Shown: positions 60,423 through 64,000 of the stretch, one piece after another
Layout: every line of letters starts with the position of its first letter
How positions within the stretch are numbered: the stretch's first letter is position 1
DNA from: Candidatus Hydrogenedentota bacterium
Lineage (GTDB): Bacteria; Hydrogenedentota; Hydrogenedentia; Hydrogenedentales; SLHB01
Length of the DNA: 64,000 nucleotides
Direction of reading: 5' to 3'
Assembly (NCBI GenBank): GCA_019695095.1
Contig: JAIBAQ010000004.1
Span: forward strand, 34,127 to 98,126
The notes under the pieces: generated by a model
The model's database searches: none
What the model saw: only the letters and a program-made list of their open reading frames with translations
Told to the model about the DNA's origin: nothing
Made by a program: the position numbers and the translations under genes

Positions 60423-63344
60423 ATGTCGCATTCATCCATGACTTCGTTGGTGCTTTCCGCCTTTCTGGGCGCCGCGCTGTGTTCCTCGCGCGCGTCGGGG
60501 GCGGAGGCCGCGGACTTGACCGCTAAGTGGATCTGGCACCCGCAGGAGTCGTATCACGAGTACAACGACACGATCATGGCGCGCAAGGAATTCACTCTTC
60601 CGGAATTCACGAACGCGCGCCTGGCAATCACCGCGGATACCAGGTACCGGCTCTTCATCAATGGGACGTGGGTCAACGACGGGCCGTGCCGGAGTTGGCC
60701 GGATCACTATCAATACGATGTCCTTGATGTCGCCGCTCACCTGAAGGCAGGCAAGAACGAAATCCTCGTTGTCGCGAAGTATTTTGGCGTGGGCACGTTT
60801 CACCAAATTCCGCAGCAAGCCGGACTCTTGGTGCAATTGGATGTCACTCCGAAGTCGGGAGATCCGGTGAGGGTGATCTCCGATTCCACGTGGGAAACCT
60901 CGAAAGCCAACGGTTGGGTGCCCAATACGCCGAAGCGTTGTGTTCAAATGGGACCTCTCGAAGTCTACGATGCCCGGCGTCAGGGTGAACCGTTGTACAA
61001 GCCCGCGGCGGTTTTGTTCGAGGCCGCCGGAGGCCCCTGGAAGGGACTCAACGAGCGGGATTGTCCGCCATTGACGAAGAAGCCGTTCGCGTTCCAATCC
61101 TTCCGCGAGGCAAACGTTCTTGACTCGAAGTGGATGTGCGTCACGTTTCCCACGGCGCGCCTCATGTACCCTGGTTTGATCGAAGCCAACGATAAGGTCT
61201 CCATGGCGAGCGCCACTGCGACGATCGTCACGGTGCCGAAGGAGACGGTGATTCATCTCGAGTCCCCCGGCTCGACGGTAACGATCAACGGAGAGCGTGG
61301 GAGAGACAACGCGTTCACGCTGCACAAAGGCGACAACTTTCTCTTCATGGTCGTCACCAGCTACTTCGGGCACTGGCAGAAAGACAATGAGCTTCGCTTC
61401 CACGAGACCGAAGGATTCGAGTTGAGCAACCCGATTAACCAGAGCAAGGAAGATCCTTGGTGTTTCGTGCCGTTTGACGAGGCGAAGTACGTCTCCGCGG
61501 ATTACGCATTCAAGCTGTTGTCTCCGGAGGAGAGCAAGGCGGTCACATCCAAAATCGAAGGGTGCATCAACACGTATCTTGCCGATGTGAAGGATGTGAA
61601 GTCGTTCCGGGCTGCCTTCGGCGATTCGATCCGTGTGTTGTCGACGGCCAATGACCTTAGCGACGACCCTCACATGAAGTTCAAGGCGCGTAAAGTCATC
61701 GGTAGCGCGGCTCAGTACGTGGAGAATCCCGAAGCCTTGATCAAGGATGACGCTGCCGTAACCACGGTAAAGCCATCACCCGATGGCGACATCGAATTGG
61801 TCTACGATTTGGGTGAAGAGAATGTCGGTTATTACCAGTTTGAATTGACTGCCGAGGCGGGACTCGAAATCGATATCTCCGCGGTCGAGTACGTCACTCC
61901 CAAGGGGCGCGTGCAGCATACGGGCGAGTATCGAAACGTCATGCGGTATACCTGCAAGGAAGGACTCAATTCCTTCACGTCGCTGGAGCGGAGAGCCGGG
62001 CGATTCGTCTTTATTCGACTTCACAACCAAACGAAGCCCGCTTCGATTCGGCACTTTCAGTTGATTGAGTCCACGTATCCGGTTCAACCCATCGGACGCT
62101 TCGCGTGCAGCGATCCCGACCTCGACAAGATTTGGGAGATCTCCGCGCGCACGCTCAAGCTGTGCATGGAAGACACCTTCACGGATTGTCCGCTCTACGA
62201 GCAGACGCATTGGGTCGGCGACGCGCGCAACGAAGGCCTTTACGGTCTCATCGCATTCGGGTCTGCGGACCTCACAGAGCGCTGCGTCCGACTGACCGGG
62301 TATTCGCTGGAGAAATACCCCATCGCGTTGTGCCAGACGCCGTCCACCTGGGAGACGCTGCTTCCGGCATGGAGTCATCTTTGGGGCATATCGGTGTGGG
62401 ATTCGTACTTCTACACGGGCGATACGAAGTTCCTCGAAGAAGTGTGGCCGCAGGTGCTGCAGAATTTGCGGGGCACGCAGAAGTACACCACCAACCGCGG
62501 TCTGTTCTGCGCGCCCTTCTGGAACATGTTCGATTGGAGTGGCATCGACGACAATCACTCGACCGTCCTCCACAACAGCATGCTCGTCGTGGGCGCGATC
62601 GACGCGGCTCTGAAGTGTGCCGACGTGCTTGGCGACACCGAGAACGCCAAGTGGATCGCGGAGTATCGCGCTTCGCTGGTGGCGTCGATTAACGCCCTGT
62701 GGAACGCTGAGAAGAAGTGCTATCCCGACAGCATCCACGACGACGGCACAATTAGCGCGAAGTCGTCTGTGCATACCAGCTTCCTGGCGTTGCTCTACGA
62801 CATCGCGCCAAAGGAGAACGAAGCGATCCTTCTGGAAAATGTGCTCAATCCGCCGGAGGGCACGACGAAGGTTGGTGCGCCGTTCGCCATTCAGTACGAG
62901 TACGAGGCGCTGGAAAAGCTCGGCAAGCAGAACGAGATCATTGCCTCGATTCGCAAGAACTACGATCCCATGATCGATATCGGCGCCACGACCGTCTGGG
63001 AGAGCTTCGCCGAAGGCACCACGGGCGGCGATGGCTTCCCAACGCGCAGCCACTGCCACGCATGGTCCTCCGCGCCGATTCAGTTCCTCAACCAAATCGT
63101 GCTTGGCATTGTACCAACGGAAGTAGGAGGGAAGGCCGTCACGATTAGCCCGTTCCCAAGCGGGCTGACCTGGGCCAAAGGCGCATCGGCCACCATCAAC
63201 GGACCCGCCGAGGTCGAGTGGAAGCTCGAAGGCAACAAGCTGAACATTACGGCAAAAGTTCCTCAAGGCGTTGCGCTTACTTTCAAACCCAACGAGTCGT
63301 TGAAGGGGATGGAAGTCGTATTCAACGGCGCTGTAGTGCAGTAA
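60423..63344 (+). CDS. Secreted GH78-family alpha-L-rhamnosidase
   Basis: A 973-aa protein behind GGAAGGAAG with a signal peptide (about residues 1-27). The N-terminal beta-sandwich (AKWIWHPQES, ARLAITADTRYRLFINGTWV) is the lectin-like domain seen in GH78. The catalytic (alpha/alpha)6 barrel carries DCPLYEQTHWVGDARNEGLYG with Asp588 and Glu593 as catalytic candidates. The motif Tyr-Glu-Gln replaces the usual Arg-Glu-Arg/Lys. The C-terminal beta domain follows. Expected: cleavage of terminal alpha-L-rhamnose from polysaccharides outside the cytoplasm. Confidence 0.92.
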   Translation: MSHSSMTSLVLSAFLGAALCSSRASGAEAADLTAKWIWHPQESYHEYNDTIMARKEFTLPEFTNARLAITADTRYRLFINGTWVNDGPCRSWPDHYQYDVLDVAAHLKAGKNEILVVAKYFGVGTFHQIPQQAGLLVQLDVTPKSGDPVRVISDSTWETSKANGWVPNTPKRCVQMGPLEVYDARRQGEPLYKPAAVLFEAAGGPWKGLNERDCPPLTKKPFAFQSFREANVLDSKWMCVTFPTARLMYPGLIEANDKVSMASATATIVTVPKETVIHLESPGSTVTINGERGRDNAFTLHKGDNFLFMVVTSYFGHWQKDNELRFHETEGFELSNPINQSKEDPWCFVPFDEAKYVSADYAFKLLSPEESKAVTSKIEGCINTYLADVKDVKSFRAAFGDSIRVLSTANDLSDDPHMKFKARKVIGSAAQYVENPEALIKDDAAVTTVKPSPDGDIELVYDLGEENVGYYQFELTAEAGLEIDISAVEYVTPKGRVQHTGEYRNVMRYTCKEGLNSFTSLERRAGRFVFIRLHNQTKPASIRHFQLIESTYPVQPIGRFACSDPDLDKIWEISARTLKLCMEDTFTDCPLYEQTHWVGDARNEGLYGLIAFGSADLTERCVRLTGYSLEKYPIALCQTPSTWETLLPAWSHLWGISVWDSYFYTGDTKFLEEVWPQVLQNLRGTQKYTTNRGLFCAPFWNMFDWSGIDDNHSTVLHNSMLVVGAIDAALKCADVLGDTENAKWIAEYRASLVASINALWNAEKKCYPDSIHDDGTISAKSSVHTSFLALLYDIAPKENEAILLENVLNPPEGTTKVGAPFAIQYEYEALEKLGKQNEIIASIRKNYDPMIDIGATTVWESFAEGTTGGDGFPTRSHCHAWSSAPIQFLNQIVLGIVPTEVGGKAVTISPFPSGLTWAKGASATINGPAEVEWKLEGNKLNITAKVPQGVALTFKPNESLKGMEVVFNGAVVQ

Positions 63345-63403
63345 GACTTAGTCGGCGTTCTTGAGAAAGAGTTAGTGCAGGTTTGCGTCTTCAGCGACCT
63401 TCG

Positions 63404-63874
63404 CTACTTCCGGAGTTTCAGCCAGTAGTCCCTGAATGACATTAGCCGGGGCAACGACTCACGGTCTTTAGCTCGGCCTGACGCTTGTTTGCTGGCGATA
63501 ATGTCGTTGATGTGGCATACGGGAAATCCCTCCACCTCTACACGCCGCTTCCATGCATCTTCGAACCGTTCGATTCCGTCCGGAGCGAATACAAGATCCA
63601 AATCGAAAGGGCCATTCTTCAACTGCACGAAGTCTTTGCCCCGCTTCACTTCCGCTGACTGTGATTCCGTGAGCGAAAAACCTAGATCGTGCAGTGCCGC
63701 GACCAAAGCCTCTCCGTTTTCAGGTGATTTTTCGGCGAAGATGTCAGCATCTTGAGTCGTATCCGGAAACCCAAGAAGTATCGCCCCGGATTTTCCGATA
63801 AACATATATCGCACCTTGTGTCGTGCGAATGAATCCCGGATTTCTTCTGCCTGACGATACTCAAACGCGGCCAT
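63404..63874 (-). CDS. Nucleotidyltransferase-like protein (possible toxin-type)
   Basis: A 156-aa protein. YMFIGKSGAILLGFPDTTQDADIF matches the nucleotidyltransferase fold (G-S/G...DxD) with the metal-binding Asp pair in TQDADI and a third acid in DLDLVF. Similar proteins occur in toxin-antitoxin-like pairs (AbiEii/DUF6036-type). The ATG at 63874 lies inside the end of an upstream frame on the same strand, overlapping it by 14 bp, as expected for a coupled pair. Confidence 0.85.
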   Translation of the reverse strand: MAAFEYRQAEEIRDSFARHKVRYMFIGKSGAILLGFPDTTQDADIFAEKSPENGEALVAALHDLGFSLTESQSAEVKRGKDFVQLKNGPFDLDLVFAPDGIERFEDAWKRRVEVEGFPVCHINDIIASKQASGRAKDRESLPRLMSFRDYWLKLRK

Positions 63875-64000
63875 ACCCTAGCCAATCCGGAAGGTTCTCC
63901 TCGCACCAGCGGCGATAGTCCTCCATCGTATCGAATGAACGATAGGGTTCATCATCCAATACGGGTTTGTAGGTGTGAATGAAGGAATACCGGAATCGCG
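63861..64000 (-). CDS. Small partner protein, cut by the right window edge
   Basis: The minus-strand frame from the window edge ends in KPVLDDEPYRSFDTMEDYRR, then WCEENLPDWLGYGRV and TGA. This acidic, aromatic segment is strongly protein-like and resembles the small partner proteins that precede nucleotidyltransferase-type genes. It overlaps the next gene by 14 bp. The N-terminus is outside the window. It may be the antitoxin-like or accessory partner. Confidence 0.7.
   Translation of the reverse strand, partial: RFRYSFIHTYKPVLDDEPYRSFDTMEDYRRWCEENLPDWLGYGRV

Noticed and set aside
60432..61673. 413-aa open frame on the minus strand
   Set aside because: Antisense shadow of the N-terminal part of the rhamnosidase, Arg-rich and without motifs.
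61776..63266. 496-aa open frame on the minus strand
   Set aside because: Antisense shadow of the GH78 rhamnosidase, whose catalytic motifs are clear.

Overview
The window (about 57% GC, densely coded on both strands) looks like an uncultured environmental bacterium of the PVC/Hydrogenedentota type. The reasons are twin-arginine-exported Gfo/Idh/MocA oxidoreductases, DUF1080 proteins, several glycoside hydrolases, clustered cobalamin-binding radical SAM enzymes, many GT-C membrane glycosyltransferases and large secreted proteins without close named relatives. The taxonomic placement is inference from gene content. I found no rRNA, tRNA, CRISPR array, phage or transposase gene.

Layout. 1-6.5 kb: a truncated polytopic membrane protein coupled to a secreted 830-aa protein, a GT-C-like membrane protein, and a small histone-H1-like basic protein behind a near-consensus promoter. 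6.6-17.1 kb: carbohydrate-related genes (two Gfo/Idh/MocA oxidoreductases, class V aminotransferase, SDR, DUF1080 protein, GH51-type arabinofuranosidase) plus an AftB-like arabinosyltransferase and a hexapeptide acyltransferase. 17-26 kb: mostly housekeeping or stress genes (DUF2905, CoxE-like VWA, YhbY, PilC/GspF, exported superoxide dismutase, acyl-CoA ligase with MaoC dehydratase, TIGR02757, peroxiredoxin). 26-35.7 kb: a YbhN-like flippase, a large SGNH/CocE fusion esterase, the compact run tsaB-rimI-GH116-coaE-zinc-ribbon protein, and an HU protein. 36-46 kb: an ArnT-like glycosyltransferase, then a tightly packed seven-gene run hflX-nudix-B12 radical SAM-lipoprotein-SPASM radical SAM-two more B12 radical SAM genes. 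46-57 kb: a coiled-coil membrane protein, a RbsD/FucU mutarotase, a TMTC-like glycosyltransferase with two paralogous lipoproteins, an LRR protein, and a GntR(YtrA)-ABC transporter operon with a clear palindromic operator. 57-64 kb: a DoxX/TIM-barrel fusion, a response regulator with a degenerate GGDEF domain, a GH78 rhamnosidase, and a nucleotidyltransferase-like gene with a truncated small partner at the right edge.

The genes suggest a saprophytic sugar-degrading lifestyle (rhamnose, arabinose and glucoside removal, keto-sugar chemistry, mutarotation) with an elaborate cell-surface glycan machinery. The part most likely to be an undescribed system is the radical SAM operon at 40067-45951. 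Other unusual items are the two multidomain fusions (SGNH-CocE and DoxX-TIM barrel), an interspersed repeat family with covarying hairpin arms found three times, and a perfect 19-bp hairpin at 49300-49340.
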